A program made the position numbers and the translations under genes. DNA of 64,000 nucleotides from Paraburkholderia susongensis (GTDB lineage Bacteria > Pseudomonadota > Gammaproteobacteria > Burkholderiales > Burkholderiaceae), in NCBI RefSeq assembly GCF_900177725.1, contig NZ_FXAT01000005.1, forward strand, positions 186,001-250,000. Reading direction: 5' to 3'. Within the stretch, counting starts at the first letter, position 1. The number at the start of each line of letters is the position of its first letter. Below are positions 56,265 to 64,000 of this stretch, one piece after another. A model generated the notes under the pieces. That model saw only the letters and a list, made by a program, of their open reading frames with translations, had not been told where the DNA came from and did not search any database.

Positions 56265-56864
56265 TCAGCCGAACAGCTTGTTTGCCGTCCTGGCAATCAG
56301 TTCACCCTGATGGCGCGCGCCTGCGAGTTCGATGGCGCTCGGCTGGCGCTGCCCCTGGCCGCCGGCGATCGTCGTGGCGCCATAGGGCGCGCCGCCGACG
56401 ATCTCGTCCAGCGTCATTTGCCCCTGGTGGCTGTACGGCAGGCCGACGATCGTCATGCCGAAGTGCAGCAGATTGGTGATGACCGAAAACAACGTCGTTT
56501 CCTGGCCGCCGTGCTGACTGGCCGTCGAGGTAAAAGCGCCACCGACCTTGCCATTCAACGCACCACTCATCCACAGCCCGCCCGCCTGATCCAGAAACGC
56601 AGCCATCTGCGACGAGATGCGTCCAAAACGGGTAGGCGTGCCGACCACGATCGCGTCGTAGTTGGCAAGCTCGGCCACCGTCGCGACCGGCGCTTTCTGA
56701 TCGAGCTTGAAGTAGGCGGCCTTGGCCACCTCTGCCGGTGCCGTTTCCGGCACCCGCTTGACGTCGACCGTGGCGCCCGCCGCGCGCGCGCCCTCGGCGA
56801 CGGCATCCGCCAGCGTCTCGACATGACCATATGATGAGTAGTACAGCACCAGTACTTTCGACAT
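56265..56864 (-). CDS. wrbA: NAD(P)H:quinone oxidoreductase WrbA
   Basis: A 199-residue flavodoxin-like enzyme. It has VLVLYYSSYGHVETLADAVA, PTRFGRISSQMAAFLDQAGG, FTSTASQHGGQETT and VGGAPYGATTIAGGQGQRQP, here given in parts, all typical WrbA motifs. It reduces quinones by two electrons and avoids semiquinone formation. AAAGGAG before ATG 56864 sets the start. The 69-bp promoter motif lies 64 bases upstream (56929-56997). It belongs to the quinone-stress cluster with azoR and the LysR gene at 57865. Confidence 0.94.
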   Translation of the reverse strand: MSKVLVLYYSSYGHVETLADAVAEGARAAGATVDVKRVPETAPAEVAKAAYFKLDQKAPVATVAELANYDAIVVGTPTRFGRISSQMAAFLDQAGGLWMSGALNGKVGGAFTSTASQHGGQETTLFSVITNLLHFGMTIVGLPYSHQGQMTLDEIVGGAPYGATTIAGGQGQRQPSAIELAGARHQGELIARTANKLFG

Positions 56865-56928
56865 TGCGAACTCCTTTCGATATCTGCGGCAACGCCGCGG
56901 TGAGAATTCAGCACGGACAATACTTCCG

Positions 56929-56997
56929 CAATGTCGCACGGGTGGATCGCATCTGAACAGGCATCATTTTTCGATGAGTCCTATCGCTATTACCGAT
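56929..56997 (-). promoter_or_regulatory. 69-bp LysR-type promoter motif, copy A (wrbA)
   Basis: It runs from CAATGTCGCA (56929) to the ATCG-N7-CGAT box (56983-56997) and aligns without gaps to copies at 57780 and 59507. Read toward wrbA, the box comes first, then ATCGAAAA, then a promoter-like TTCAGA and TGCGACATT. Confidence 0.8.
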
Positions 56998-57071
56998 GGA
57001 TCGATAGATGCCTTTGCCACGGCGCGCGCGAGCGTGAGCGCCCTTCCAATCTGGCTGAATCTCGCCGAAGA

Positions 57072-57689
57072 TCACACCGCGATGGCCGCGGCGATCCTGA
57101 ATCGTGCCTCTCTAATGGCGGCGTCCCTGGCATCGGGACCGAGCGCGAGTCCTTCCGCCCGCACCACCGTCACGTCATGCAGACCGAGGAACGAGAACAC
57201 AGTTCGCAAATAGCTTTCATGGTGTTCGAGCGCGGCCGTCGGCGATCCAGGCTGATAAACGTTGCCACGCGTGGACACGACGATGATTTTCTTGCCGGAA
57301 GGAAGAAATGTCTGGAGTTCGCCGGACTCGTCGTACTCGAAGGTCTGCCCCAAGACGATGATGCGATCGATCCAGGCCTTCAGTTGCGACGGCACGGAGA
57401 AGTTATACATCGGCGCGCCAACGACGATAATATCGGCCTCGAACAGCTCGGAAAGGTATTCCTGGCCGGTTTCAAGATCGCAACTGAGCGCCGCGCCTTC
57501 GACCGCCCCACCGGCCCAAGCCGCAATGTGCACATCGGACAGATGCAACGCGGGGTCGGCCGCGAGATCGCGATAAATGACCTCGATTCCAGGGTGCAGC
57601 GCCTTCTGGCACTTGACGATTTCCGCGGTCAGCGTGCGGCTGACCGACTGGGCGCCGCGAATACTGGAGTCGATGTGCAGCAGTTTCAT
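57072..57689 (-). CDS. azoR: FMN-dependent NADH-azoreductase AzoR
   Basis: A 205-residue flavodoxin-like quinone/azo reductase. Features are MKLLHIDSSIRGAQSVSRTL (phosphate-binding loop), VVGAPMYNFSVPSQLKAWID and STRGNVYQPGSP. It reduces quinones and azo compounds with NADH. The 69-bp motif copy B lies 90 bases upstream, shared with the divergent LysR gene. Functional overlap with wrbA supports a quinone-detoxification unit. Confidence 0.94.
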   Translation of the reverse strand: MKLLHIDSSIRGAQSVSRTLTAEIVKCQKALHPGIEVIYRDLAADPALHLSDVHIAAWAGGAVEGAALSCDLETGQEYLSELFEADIIVVGAPMYNFSVPSQLKAWIDRIIVLGQTFEYDESGELQTFLPSGKKIIVVSTRGNVYQPGSPTAALEHHESYLRTVFSFLGLHDVTVVRAEGLALGPDARDAAIREARFRIAAAIAV

Positions 57690-57720
57690 GTCGGGAACCT
57701 CGGGTAGCGAGCCGCCTCAT

Positions 57721-57740
57721 GTCGATGCACGTCGATGCAC
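57721..57740. repeat. Tandem GTCGATGCAC pair
   Basis: Two identical 10-base units in tandem in the azoR leader between the start codon and promoter motif copy B. Function unknown. Confidence 0.7.
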
Positions 57741-57779
57741 GAGACACCTGGCCGGACGCCAATGCGGGGAATACGCCGC

Positions 57780-57848
57780 CAATGTCGCATGGTTGCATTG
57801 CACCTGAATAGCCGTTATTTTTCGATCATGTCCATCGCCTCTAACGAT
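57780..57848. promoter_or_regulatory. 69-bp LysR-type promoter motif, copy B (azoR/lysR)
   Basis: CAATGTCGCA starts at 57780 and ATCG-CCTCTAA-CGAT ends at 57848, 16 bases before the LysR start codon. The position between the divergent azoR and lysR genes is the classical place for a LysR operator controlling both. Confidence 0.85.
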
Positions 57849-57864
57849 AGATCAGGAGATCACG

Positions 57865-58800
57865 ATGCTGGACGGCGTATCGTTAGATCAGCTACGAACC
57901 TTTATCACAGCGGTCGATGAAGGCAGCTTTTCAGGCGCGGCGAGGAAGCTGCGCCGGGCGCAGTCGATGGTCAGCGAGCTTGTCGCCAACCTCGAAGGCC
58001 AGATCGGCGTCACGCTGTTCGATCGAAGCGGCCGATATCCACTGTTGACGGCCGAGGGCAGGATTCTGCTGGCCGATGCGCGCAGCATCATTGCCGGCGT
58101 CGACTGGATGAAGGCGCGCGCGAAAGGCATGGCGTCGGGCCTCGAGCCCGAACTGGCGGTGGTGCTGGACGTGTTCTTCCCGATTGACGCCATCATCGAA
58201 GCGGCCAAGGAGTTTCGCGAACGCTTCCCTTCGGTGCCGTTGCGGCTCTATGCCGAGGCGCTCGGCGGCGCCTATCAGCCGGTCATCGACGGACGTGCCG
58301 CGGTCGGCATCGTCGGCTCACTGCCGTTCGTTCCGCCGGGTTTCACGGCGGAGCGGCTAACGGGTGTCGCTTTCATGATGGTCGCCGCGAGCAGCCACCC
58401 ACTGGCGAAAATCAACGGCCCGATTCCCAAAGACGAGTTGGCGCGCCACACCCAGCTCGTACTGACCGACCGCTCCAATCTGTCGGCCGACCGCGAGTTT
58501 GGCGTCATGTCGGGCTTGACGTGGCGGCTGGCGGATCTGTTCGCCAAGCACGCCTTTCTGCTGCATGGGCTGGGCTGGGGCGGCATGCCGGCGCACGCCA
58601 TCAAGGACGACATGGCCGCCGGCCGGCTCGTTGAGCTCCAGGTCGAAGACGTGCCGGCCGGCGGCCTGATTCTCCCGATGTCGGCCGTCTACCCCTTAGC
58701 CACACCACCGGGCCCCGCGGGACGATGGTTCATCGAGCGGTTGCGCACGTGCCCACCGGAGGCGGCTGAGGTCGATGCAACGGCGCGGCTGGGTGGCTGA
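57865..58800 (+). CDS. LysR-family regulator of the quinone-stress cluster
   Basis: A 311-residue LysR protein. The HTH includes LDQLRTFITAVDEGSFSGAA and RRAQSMVSELVANLEGQIGV. The effector domain includes VLDVFFPIDAIIEAA and GLGWGGMPAHAIKDDMAAG. It is divergent from azoR, with a shared ATCG-N7-CGAT box close to its start. The same box and surrounding 69-bp layout appear at wrbA and at the SnoaL gene, so it likely controls all three promoters and itself. Relatives respond to quinones or electrophiles; the ligand here is not known. Confidence 0.92.
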   Translation: MLDGVSLDQLRTFITAVDEGSFSGAARKLRRAQSMVSELVANLEGQIGVTLFDRSGRYPLLTAEGRILLADARSIIAGVDWMKARAKGMASGLEPELAVVLDVFFPIDAIIEAAKEFRERFPSVPLRLYAEALGGAYQPVIDGRAAVGIVGSLPFVPPGFTAERLTGVAFMMVAASSHPLAKINGPIPKDELARHTQLVLTDRSNLSADREFGVMSGLTWRLADLFAKHAFLLHGLGWGGMPAHAIKDDMAAGRLVELQVEDVPAGGLILPMSAVYPLATPPGPAGRWFIERLRTCPPEAAEVDATARLGG

Positions 58801-58856
58801 GGCAACGCGGCTCGTCATGGCAAATCGGGCGCCAATCAAGCACCAACTGAGCACCA

Positions 58857-59008
58857 TCACGCTGTGCCGAGAATCATCCGTGCGGCCTTGGCGCCGAACG
58901 CGTAACTGCGGATCGACCACCGCCATTTCGTCGACGCCCATTTTGCAGGTACCGACCGGGTGACCGAAACTGATCGTGGCATTGCGGGCGAAGTCCCGCA
59001 GAATGTGT
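58857..59008 (-). pseudogene. C-terminal remnant of a GMC oxidoreductase
   Basis: On the minus strand the sequence encodes ILRDFARNATISFGHPVGTC then KMGVDEMAVVDPQLRVR, the GMC C-terminal active-site His region. It then shifts frame near 58896-58905 into GAKAARMILGTA and a stop, which is how GMC proteins end. The piece between (normally the Asn/His-containing loop) is deleted. This is clearly a decayed gene, not a working protein. Confidence 0.8.
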
Positions 59009-59458
59009 CTAGTAGCGGGTTTCGCGTCCGGCGCTCAGCCACGGGTAGCGGGCCGTGTCCGAGCCGGCATAGTCAGGATCCAGGTACACATGACACCGCT
59101 GAATTCTGAAATTGCGGATTTCGAATACATCGCACCACCTGCCCGCGAACGTCGTACCGGCGCGCCACTCGGCGCCGCTTTTCAGCGTTCCGCTCGAAAG
59201 CCCCTCGACCACGACCATGTCGCCCTGCTGGACAAAGTTGGCGTGAGCGATGTCGTGCGAGACACCGGCGAGAATTCTCATCAGATCGCCGAACAGCTGC
59301 TCGATTTCCTGCTTGCCGCGTGCAACGCCCCACTTGGGGAAGTAAACCTCGGCGTTGTCGTCCAACAGGTCAAAGACGCTTTCGCCTCGGTCCATACGTT
59401 TGAAGTACTCGAGCGCGATTGCCTTTCGTTGCTCATCCGTCATCGTTCTGATTTCCAT
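59009..59458 (-). CDS. SnoaL/NTF2-like protein under the LysR motif
   Basis: A 149-residue NTF2-fold protein. It contains LEYFKRMDRGESVFDLLDDN, NAEVYFPKWGVARGKQEIEQLFGDL (in part) and FAGRWCDVFEIRNFRIQR, the standard SnoaL-like layout. AAGGAAAAAGGCG precedes ATG 59458. Motif copy C lies 48 bases upstream. The protein may be a cyclase/isomerase or a small binder for the inducing electrophile; a precise reaction cannot be given. Its stop adjoins the GMC remnant. Confidence 0.82.
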   Translation of the reverse strand: MEIRTMTDEQRKAIALEYFKRMDRGESVFDLLDDNAEVYFPKWGVARGKQEIEQLFGDLMRILAGVSHDIAHANFVQQGDMVVVEGLSSGTLKSGAEWRAGTTFAGRWCDVFEIRNFRIQRCHVYLDPDYAGSDTARYPWLSAGRETRY

Positions 59459-60053
59459 CGCCTTTTTCCTTCAAGATGTAAGGCCGCTTCGGCAAGAACA
59501 CGACTGCAATGTCGCACGGCCGTGTCGCATCTGAATAGCCGAAACTTTTCGATGGTACTTATCGATTCCGCAGATGGACGTAGCCGAGTTCGACGTCCGA
59601 GCGTTGAAGTATCAGGTTTTGCGCCACGCTTCTCTTCCAATCCAGATCTTTACCTGGCACTACCTGGGGAAATGCCATGACATAAAATCTGTACGATCGG
59701 GAAATTTATAATTATTCCTGCTTCGCCATTCGACACGGTGCCTGGAGGCGTGCGTTCCGGGGACGACTGCGGTTGGAGCAAATTTTGAAATACGGCACAC
59801 GTTCTAGCGCGCATGTAGCCGATGATCTCTAGCCGCTCACGCCGACAACAAGACTTCATCGCTTTCCGCCGTACCGGCATGCGTCCATCAACGGCGCAAT
59901 CGCATCGCCGTCAACGGCCGTCAACGACGCGGAAAACTGCATCCGGGACGTATCGCCTGCGGCGATTGGTTGCATCGAAAAATACAGGCTTCCGTGCGCC
60001 GATGTCAGCCCCTATCTTCCACCATAGGCAAATTTCAGGAATGCACAGACATC
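59459..60053. other. Intergenic region between the SnoaL and pirin genes
   Basis: These 595 bases hold no gene that I can support. The left part carries promoter motif copy C (59507-59575). An AT-rich patch with TATAAT at 59707-59712 could be a weak promoter, but no good -35 is found. The right part should hold the pirin promoter. Confidence 0.55.
59507..59575 (-). promoter_or_regulatory. 69-bp LysR-type promoter motif, copy C (SnoaL gene)
   Basis: CAATGTCGCA at 59507 to a slightly degenerate ATCG-ATTCCGC-AGAT box ending at 59575. The spacing is identical to copies A and B. It lies 48 bases from the SnoaL start codon. Confidence 0.8.
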
Positions 60054-60974
60054 ATGACATTCGATACGATCCAATCCCCTGTTTTACCGTCAGGCCCGGA
60101 ACATCCCGTAGAGCCCTCCACCGCGACGGGAATAGAAAGCCGGTCAAGTTCACACCACTCCACAAGAACGATCGTCTCCCGGACGGCGGGAAGGCCACAT
60201 GGTCCTGTCAACCGATTGTTCAGCCCGGGCGATCTCGGCAGACGGCTCAAACCTTTTGTCTTTCTCGACTATTTCGACATCCCGGCGCATTCCGCAACAC
60301 GGTTTGCGATGCATCCGCATTCGGGCATCGCAACGACGACCATCCTGCTGGACGGAGAAGTCGGGTATGAGGATACGACGGGTGCATCCGGCGTCCTCTC
60401 AACGGGCAGTGTCGAGTGGATGAACGCTGGCGGCGGCGTGTGGCATGACGGGTATCCCGAGGGACGCTCGCGAGTGCGGGGCTATCAGTTGTGGACGGCG
60501 TTGCCGCGTGAACTGGAACTGGGCAAGCCGCTCAGCCAGTATCTGTCCGTGGACAAGATTCCGCGGATTGGCCCGGCCCGAGTCGTTCTAGGCAGCTACG
60601 AAGGCGTACAGAGTCCGGTATTGGCGCCCCAGGGCATCAACTATCTGCACGTGCGGCTTTCGGCCGGCGAGAGTTGGCGGTATACGCCCCCGGCAGGCCA
60701 TACGGTCGCATGGGTCAGTGTTCAGCGTGGCGCGCTGCTCGTAGGCCGCGATCAGATTCGCGCGGAAGTTGCCGTTTTCAACGAGTCTCAGGACGTCCTC
60801 GAGTTCACGGTCGACGAAGACACGGAATTCGTTCTCGGCTCCGCGGTTCCGCATCCGCACGATCTCGTGCTGGGGTACTACTCGGTGCATACTTCGAAGG
60901 AAGCCTTGCAGACAGGTGAAGCCGGGATCGCCGAGATCGGGGAACAGTTGCGCCGGTCGGGTCGGATCGGCTAG
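60054..60974 (+). CDS. Pirin family protein
   Basis: A 306-residue bicupin. The N-terminal cupin has FLDYFDIPAHSATRFAMHPH with SGIATTTILLDGEVGYEDT, the metal-site HPHSG, and EWMNAGGGVWHDGYP. The C-terminal cupin (about 190-290) has GINYLHVRLSAGESW. Pirins bind iron and some have quercetinase activity. The ATG at 60054 is preferred since the N-terminal extension to 59970 is not conserved in kind. It is followed by an aldo/keto reductase gene after 68 bases on the same strand. Confidence 0.9.
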   Translation: MTFDTIQSPVLPSGPEHPVEPSTATGIESRSSSHHSTRTIVSRTAGRPHGPVNRLFSPGDLGRRLKPFVFLDYFDIPAHSATRFAMHPHSGIATTTILLDGEVGYEDTTGASGVLSTGSVEWMNAGGGVWHDGYPEGRSRVRGYQLWTALPRELELGKPLSQYLSVDKIPRIGPARVVLGSYEGVQSPVLAPQGINYLHVRLSAGESWRYTPPAGHTVAWVSVQRGALLVGRDQIRAEVAVFNESQDVLEFTVDEDTEFVLGSAVPHPHDLVLGYYSVHTSKEALQTGEAGIAEIGEQLRRSGRIG

Positions 60975-61042
60975 TACGCCGTTCACGAATATCGTCACCG
61001 AATGTCACCACCGAGTTACCACCTCTCCCACTCCGACACCAT

Positions 61043-61894
61043 ATGCAAAACGTCGTCCAGGCGGGTCATGCCGCCATTCCCACGCTAGGTTACGGCACCT
61101 ATGGAATGAGCCCGCTCGAAGTGCATCGCGTTCTCCCCGCGGCACTTCGTGCCGGGTTCCGTCATATCGACACCGCACAAGTCTATGGAAACGAGGCCGA
61201 AGTCGGGGACTGTGTCGCCGCGTCCGGCATCCCAAGGGCGGACGTGTTCATCACGACCAAGGTCTGGGTGAGCAACTATCACCCTACCCGCTTCGCGGCG
61301 TCTGTCGACGAAAGTCTTCGAAAGCTCAAGACCGACTATATCGACCTTCTTCTGCTTCACTGGCCCGGATCGGATATTCCGTTATCCGAACAGATCGGCG
61401 CATTGAATGCGGCGTCCAGATCCGGCAAGGTGCGCCATATCGGCGTCAGCAATTACAACCGCGCGCTCATGGCAGAAGCTATCGAGCTTTCGGAGATTCC
61501 GCTCGCCACGAATCAGTTCGAGTACCACCCGTATCTGAATCAGTCTCTGCTGATCGAAAGCACGCTCAACGCGGGGCTCGCGGTCACCGGCTATTGCGGC
61601 ATGGCGGTCGGCCAGGTTCTATCGGACCCGGTATTGAAGGAGATGGCCGCCCGCTACGGGAAAACCATCGCGCAGATCGTCCTTCGTTGGCTCGTCCAAC
61701 AGGATGGTGTCGTGGCGCTGTCCAGAACATCGAAGATTGAGCGATTGCCAGAGAACCTTGCCGTCTTCGACTTCGAACTGCAAGCCGCAGACATGGCGGC
61801 GATTCATGCGCTCGCCAGACCGGGCAGCAGAATCGTCAATCCACCGGGGCTCGCCCCGCAGTGGGACAGCACGGAACCTCGCTTGCCGGACTAA
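61043..61894 (+). CDS. Aldo/keto reductase (DkgB-like)
   Basis: A 283-residue AKR. The catalytic tetrad Asp43, Tyr48, Lys73 and His106 is complete (GFRHIDTAQVYGNEAEVG, FITTKVW, LLLHWP). The NADPH-binding end includes VALSRTSKIERLPENLAVF. Its closest pattern is 2,5-diketo-D-gluconate reductase B and methylglyoxal-reducing AKRs. It probably forms an operon with the pirin gene and reduces reactive aldehydes or ketones. Confidence 0.9.
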   Translation: MQNVVQAGHAAIPTLGYGTYGMSPLEVHRVLPAALRAGFRHIDTAQVYGNEAEVGDCVAASGIPRADVFITTKVWVSNYHPTRFAASVDESLRKLKTDYIDLLLLHWPGSDIPLSEQIGALNAASRSGKVRHIGVSNYNRALMAEAIELSEIPLATNQFEYHPYLNQSLLIESTLNAGLAVTGYCGMAVGQVLSDPVLKEMAARYGKTIAQIVLRWLVQQDGVVALSRTSKIERLPENLAVFDFELQAADMAAIHALARPGSRIVNPPGLAPQWDSTEPRLPD

Positions 61895-62103
61895 TAGATC
61901 AGCCGGCCCGAGGTGTCCGCGTGGGAGACCTCATGACCGGGCTTGAAAGGGGGAACTCGGGGCGATCTCGGGGTAACCCCGCTTCCAACCGCGTCAACAG
62001 CGCCTGCTGGGCCGTAGCCCAATACCCTGAGACCCCAGCCCTCGGCACGATTCTCCCGGCACCGGTGCTTCACATCGGCGGAACTCACCGGCACCGCCTT
62101 CAC
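61891..62103 (-). pseudogene. Remnant of a zinc-type MDR dehydrogenase/quinone reductase
   Basis: A stretch beginning KAVPVSSADVKHRCREN, with LRVLGYGPAGAVDAVGSGVT then FKPGHEVSHAD, matches the N-terminal part of MDR quinone reductase-like proteins (LGYDAAGVV, FKPGDEV). It ends at once, with inserted PRSPRV residues, and no cofactor domain. It is about 70 codons of an original about 340. Confidence 0.6.
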
Positions 62104-62139
62104 CTCAACCAGAAAATCGCTCCGGCATCCTTACTATGC

Positions 62140-63003
62140 TCAGATCATTCCGTTCAACCGGTCAAGCGCTTCAGCCGGAAGAACGAGTTCTGCCGCCGCC
62201 AGGTTTTCCCGCAAATGTTTGAGCGATGATGTACCCGGGATCAGCAGGACGTTAGGAGAGCGTTTCAGCAGCCACGCGAGTGCGACCTGCATCGGGGTTG
62301 CGTCGAGAGATTGCGCGACCTCGGACAACGTCGCGGACTGCAGCGGGGAGAAACCGCCCAGCGGGAAGAACGGCACATAGGGCAGGCCGCGATCGGCAAG
62401 CGCATCGATCAGCCGATCGTCTTCGCGTTGCACGAGATTGAACAGGTTCTGCACGCAGACGACCGCCGCGATCGACTGCGCTTCCTCGATCTGCGCGGCG
62501 GTGACATTGCTAAGCCCCAGATGCCGGATCAGGCCTTGCCGCTGCAACTCCACAAGCGTCGTGAATGCCTCGGCGATCGAGCCCTCGACCGGCTGCCGAT
62601 TGTCGCCCATCGCGCGGAGATTCACGACGTCGAGAACATCGACACCGAGATTGCGCAGGTTGTCGTGCACCGCTCGCGTGAGTTCAGCCGGACTTTGCGC
62701 GGGGTTCCACGAAGCGTCCGGCCCGCGCACGGCGCCCACCTTCGTCACGATCGTGAGGTCGGCCGGATAAGGATGCAGCGCCTCGCGAATGATGAGGTTC
62801 GTGACGTGCGGACCATAAAAGTCACTGGTGTCGATATGGTTCACACCGCTTGCCACCGCCTCGCGCAGCACGGCAATCGCCGCGTCGCGATCCTTCGGCG
62901 GCCCGAACACGCCCGGCCCGGCGAGTTGCATCGCCCCATAGCCCATGCGGTTCACGACACGATCGCCGAGCGGGAACGTGGCGGGGATAGGTGTAGCGGT
63001 CAT
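62140..63003 (-). CDS. Aldo/keto reductase family oxidoreductase with Asn in the tetrad
   Basis: A 287-residue AKR. Asp58, Tyr63 and Lys88 of the tetrad are present (NHIDTSDFYGPHVTN, TIVTKVG), but the His position is Asn128 (VLDVVNLRAMGD). The C-terminus has LLIPGTSSLKHLRENL. The gene is leftward and faces the other AKR across the MDR remnant. Similar Asn variants occur in a known AKR subgroup, so it may be active with altered substrate range. Confidence 0.88.
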   Translation of the reverse strand: MTATPIPATFPLGDRVVNRMGYGAMQLAGPGVFGPPKDRDAAIAVLREAVASGVNHIDTSDFYGPHVTNLIIREALHPYPADLTIVTKVGAVRGPDASWNPAQSPAELTRAVHDNLRNLGVDVLDVVNLRAMGDNRQPVEGSIAEAFTTLVELQRQGLIRHLGLSNVTAAQIEEAQSIAAVVCVQNLFNLVQREDDRLIDALADRGLPYVPFFPLGGFSPLQSATLSEVAQSLDATPMQVALAWLLKRSPNVLLIPGTSSLKHLRENLAAAELVLPAEALDRLNGMI

Positions 63004-63168
63004 AGCTGAACTCCAGTTGGGTCTTTCGACTGCTCTCGCGCGTGACTGGCTTCAATCACGCCGGAGCTTGCTTTCAGATGCGGCCATACGGTCCGCGTAA
63101 AACAGAACACCAGACAAGACGAACACCCGCCTGTTCAGGCAGGCGTTCGCCTCGACGAATCCGTCGTC

Positions 63169-63585
63169 CTAGCTCGCACCCAAAGACGCCAGCCGCGCAC
63201 GCGAGGCGCGCGAGTCCAGGCTGAACGCGCCAGCACCGAAGTAGGTAATCTGCAGAAGGCCGCCAGCCATCATCACGTTCTTCATGAAGTGAATCATCTG
63301 GTTCTGATCGGCGAAGTTGTGGTGGAAGAATGCCGCCGTCACGAGACAGAACACCGCCATCGCGAGCGACACGTAGCGGGCACGGTATCCCGACAGCAAC
63401 AGCAAGCCGCCGCCCAGCTCTACCGCCACGGCGCCAATGTAAGCGAGCGGCGGCACCGGCAAACCCATGGCAGCGATATAGCCGACCGTCGCGGCGTGTG
63501 CGCCGAGCTTGCCCAGCCCGCTCAGCACGAACGGTGCTCCAATCATGATACGACCCAACAGTGGAAGAAACTTGTAACGATCCAT
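63169..63585 (-). CDS. DoxX family membrane protein
   Basis: A 138-residue integral membrane protein with four helices. It has LLGRIMIGAPFVLSGLGKL, VAVELGGGLLLLSGYRARY and FFHHNFADQNQMIHFMKNVM, typical of DoxX/YphA proteins. DoxX-like proteins act in redox homeostasis and thiol stress, but the mechanism is not settled. It follows the pirin gene on the same strand with 42 bases between them. Confidence 0.9.
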   Translation of the reverse strand: MDRYKFLPLLGRIMIGAPFVLSGLGKLGAHAATVGYIAAMGLPVPPLAYIGAVAVELGGGLLLLSGYRARYVSLAMAVFCLVTAAFFHHNFADQNQMIHFMKNVMMAGGLLQITYFGAGAFSLDSRASRARLASLGAS

Positions 63586-63627
63586 GATGATCTCCTGAAA
63601 TTGACTTACGTAGGTGGATCAAAAAAA

Positions 63628-64000
63628 TTACACCTGGCCGGTGTCCACCATCACCAGCTCGGAATCTTCGAGCGCGGTTATTTCAACTGCCGGTACTTCC
63701 GTGATCGCAACGCCATCCAGCGCACCCATAGGCTCGCCGTCGACTTCGATTCGTCCCGACGCCACCACGAGATAGGCGCAACGAGATGAACTCAACGCCT
63801 GCCGGATGCTCTCGCCCGCCTTGAGCGTTGCGCCAAGCAGCCGCGCATCCGCACGAATGGGAAGCGCGCCTTCGTCCTCGGCGAAACCGCTCGCAAGGAT
63901 GACGAAGCGCCCCGAGCGATCGCTCTTCGGAAACGGCTTCGTATCCCACTGAGGTTCGCCACCGGCCACGCGAGGCGACAGCCAGATCTGATAGAGCTTG
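63628..64000 (-). CDS. Pirin family protein, C-terminal part (runs off the window)
   Basis: An open frame enters from the right edge. It reads KLYQIWLSPRVAGGEPQWDT, then GRFVILASGFAEDEGALPI and ends AITALEDSELVMVDTGQV-like (EITALEDSELVMVDTGQV). QIWL followed by a Gly-rich second cupin is the pirin layout of the YhhW type, a quercetinase-like cupin. About 124 residues are visible and the N-terminal metal-binding cupin lies beyond 64000. The internal GTG at 63969 is not the start. Confidence 0.85.
   Translation of the reverse strand, partial: KLYQIWLSPRVAGGEPQWDTKPFPKSDRSGRFVILASGFAEDEGALPIRADARLLGATLKAGESIRQALSSSRCAYLVVASGRIEVDGEPMGALDGVAITEVPAVEITALEDSELVMVDTGQV

Noticed and set aside
59707..59712. 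TATAAT between the SnoaL and pirin genes, considered as a promoter for pirin
   Set aside because: No acceptable -35 hexamer at 16-18 bases and the pirin start is about 340 bases away.

Overview
The window is high-GC DNA with short intergenic gaps, many LysR, RpiR and Crp/Fnr regulators, classical porins, and TRAP, ABC and MFS uptake systems. This fits a secondary chromosome or megaplasmid of a soil or plant-associated Burkholderiales bacterium (Paraburkholderia, Caballeronia or a relative). The genus is an inference from gene content. I saw no rRNA, tRNA, CRISPR array, insertion sequence or phage gene.

Layout. 1-4.4 kb: the end of a racemase-like gene, then a three-gene periplasmic FAD dehydrogenase (Tat-exported small subunit, GMC flavoprotein, tri-haem cytochrome c). 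4.7-9.5 kb: a tight operon of DyP peroxidase with a C-terminal encapsulin-targeting peptide, a family 1 encapsulin shell, and a ClpG/ClpK-type AAA+ disaggregase. 9.7-16.4 kb: LysR regulator, porin, MFS carrier, EthD-like protein, Zn alcohol dehydrogenase, GFA-domain protein and an atypical SDR. 16.6-23.9 kb: two RpiR regulators bracket a lipoprotein gamma-glutamyltransferase, an Asp/Glu-racemase-family protein without its cysteines, and an MFS carrier whose promoter carries RpiR-like inverted repeats. 24.1-25.9 kb: poxB.

26.0-40.8 kb: a sugar-acid locus. It holds a DUF1537 four-carbon-acid-sugar kinase, a RuBisCO-like protein, a GcvA-like LysR, an SDR, a fused DctQ-DctM TRAP permease with its DctP binding protein, a Zn alcohol dehydrogenase and an aldehyde dehydrogenase. 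A second LysR, a CaiB-type CoA transferase, a CitE-like lyase and another SDR follow. The kinase and RuBisCO-like protein together recall the 3-oxo-isoapionate branch of apiose/apionate catabolism.

41.0-55.8 kb: a catabolic island with a related Crp/Fnr regulator at its right end and another near its left end. It contains a two-component flavin monooxygenase, an amidase, a branched-chain-type ABC importer with a LivM-LivG fusion, an amino acid permease, a SnoaL-like protein, a 4-hydroxyphenylpyruvate dioxygenase, an unusual MBL-fold protein and a RidA protein. An aromatic or amino-acid-derived substrate is likely, but its identity is unknown.

56-64 kb: a quinone and electrophile stress cluster with wrbA, azoR, a LysR regulator, a SnoaL-like protein, two pirins, two aldo/keto reductases and a DoxX protein. 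Three 69-bp copies of one ungapped promoter motif, each ending in an ATCG-N7-CGAT-type box, lie in front of wrbA, azoR/lysR and the SnoaL gene, marking a small LysR regulon. Gene remnants (HSL esterase, GMC oxidoreductase, MDR dehydrogenase) lie between the intact genes.
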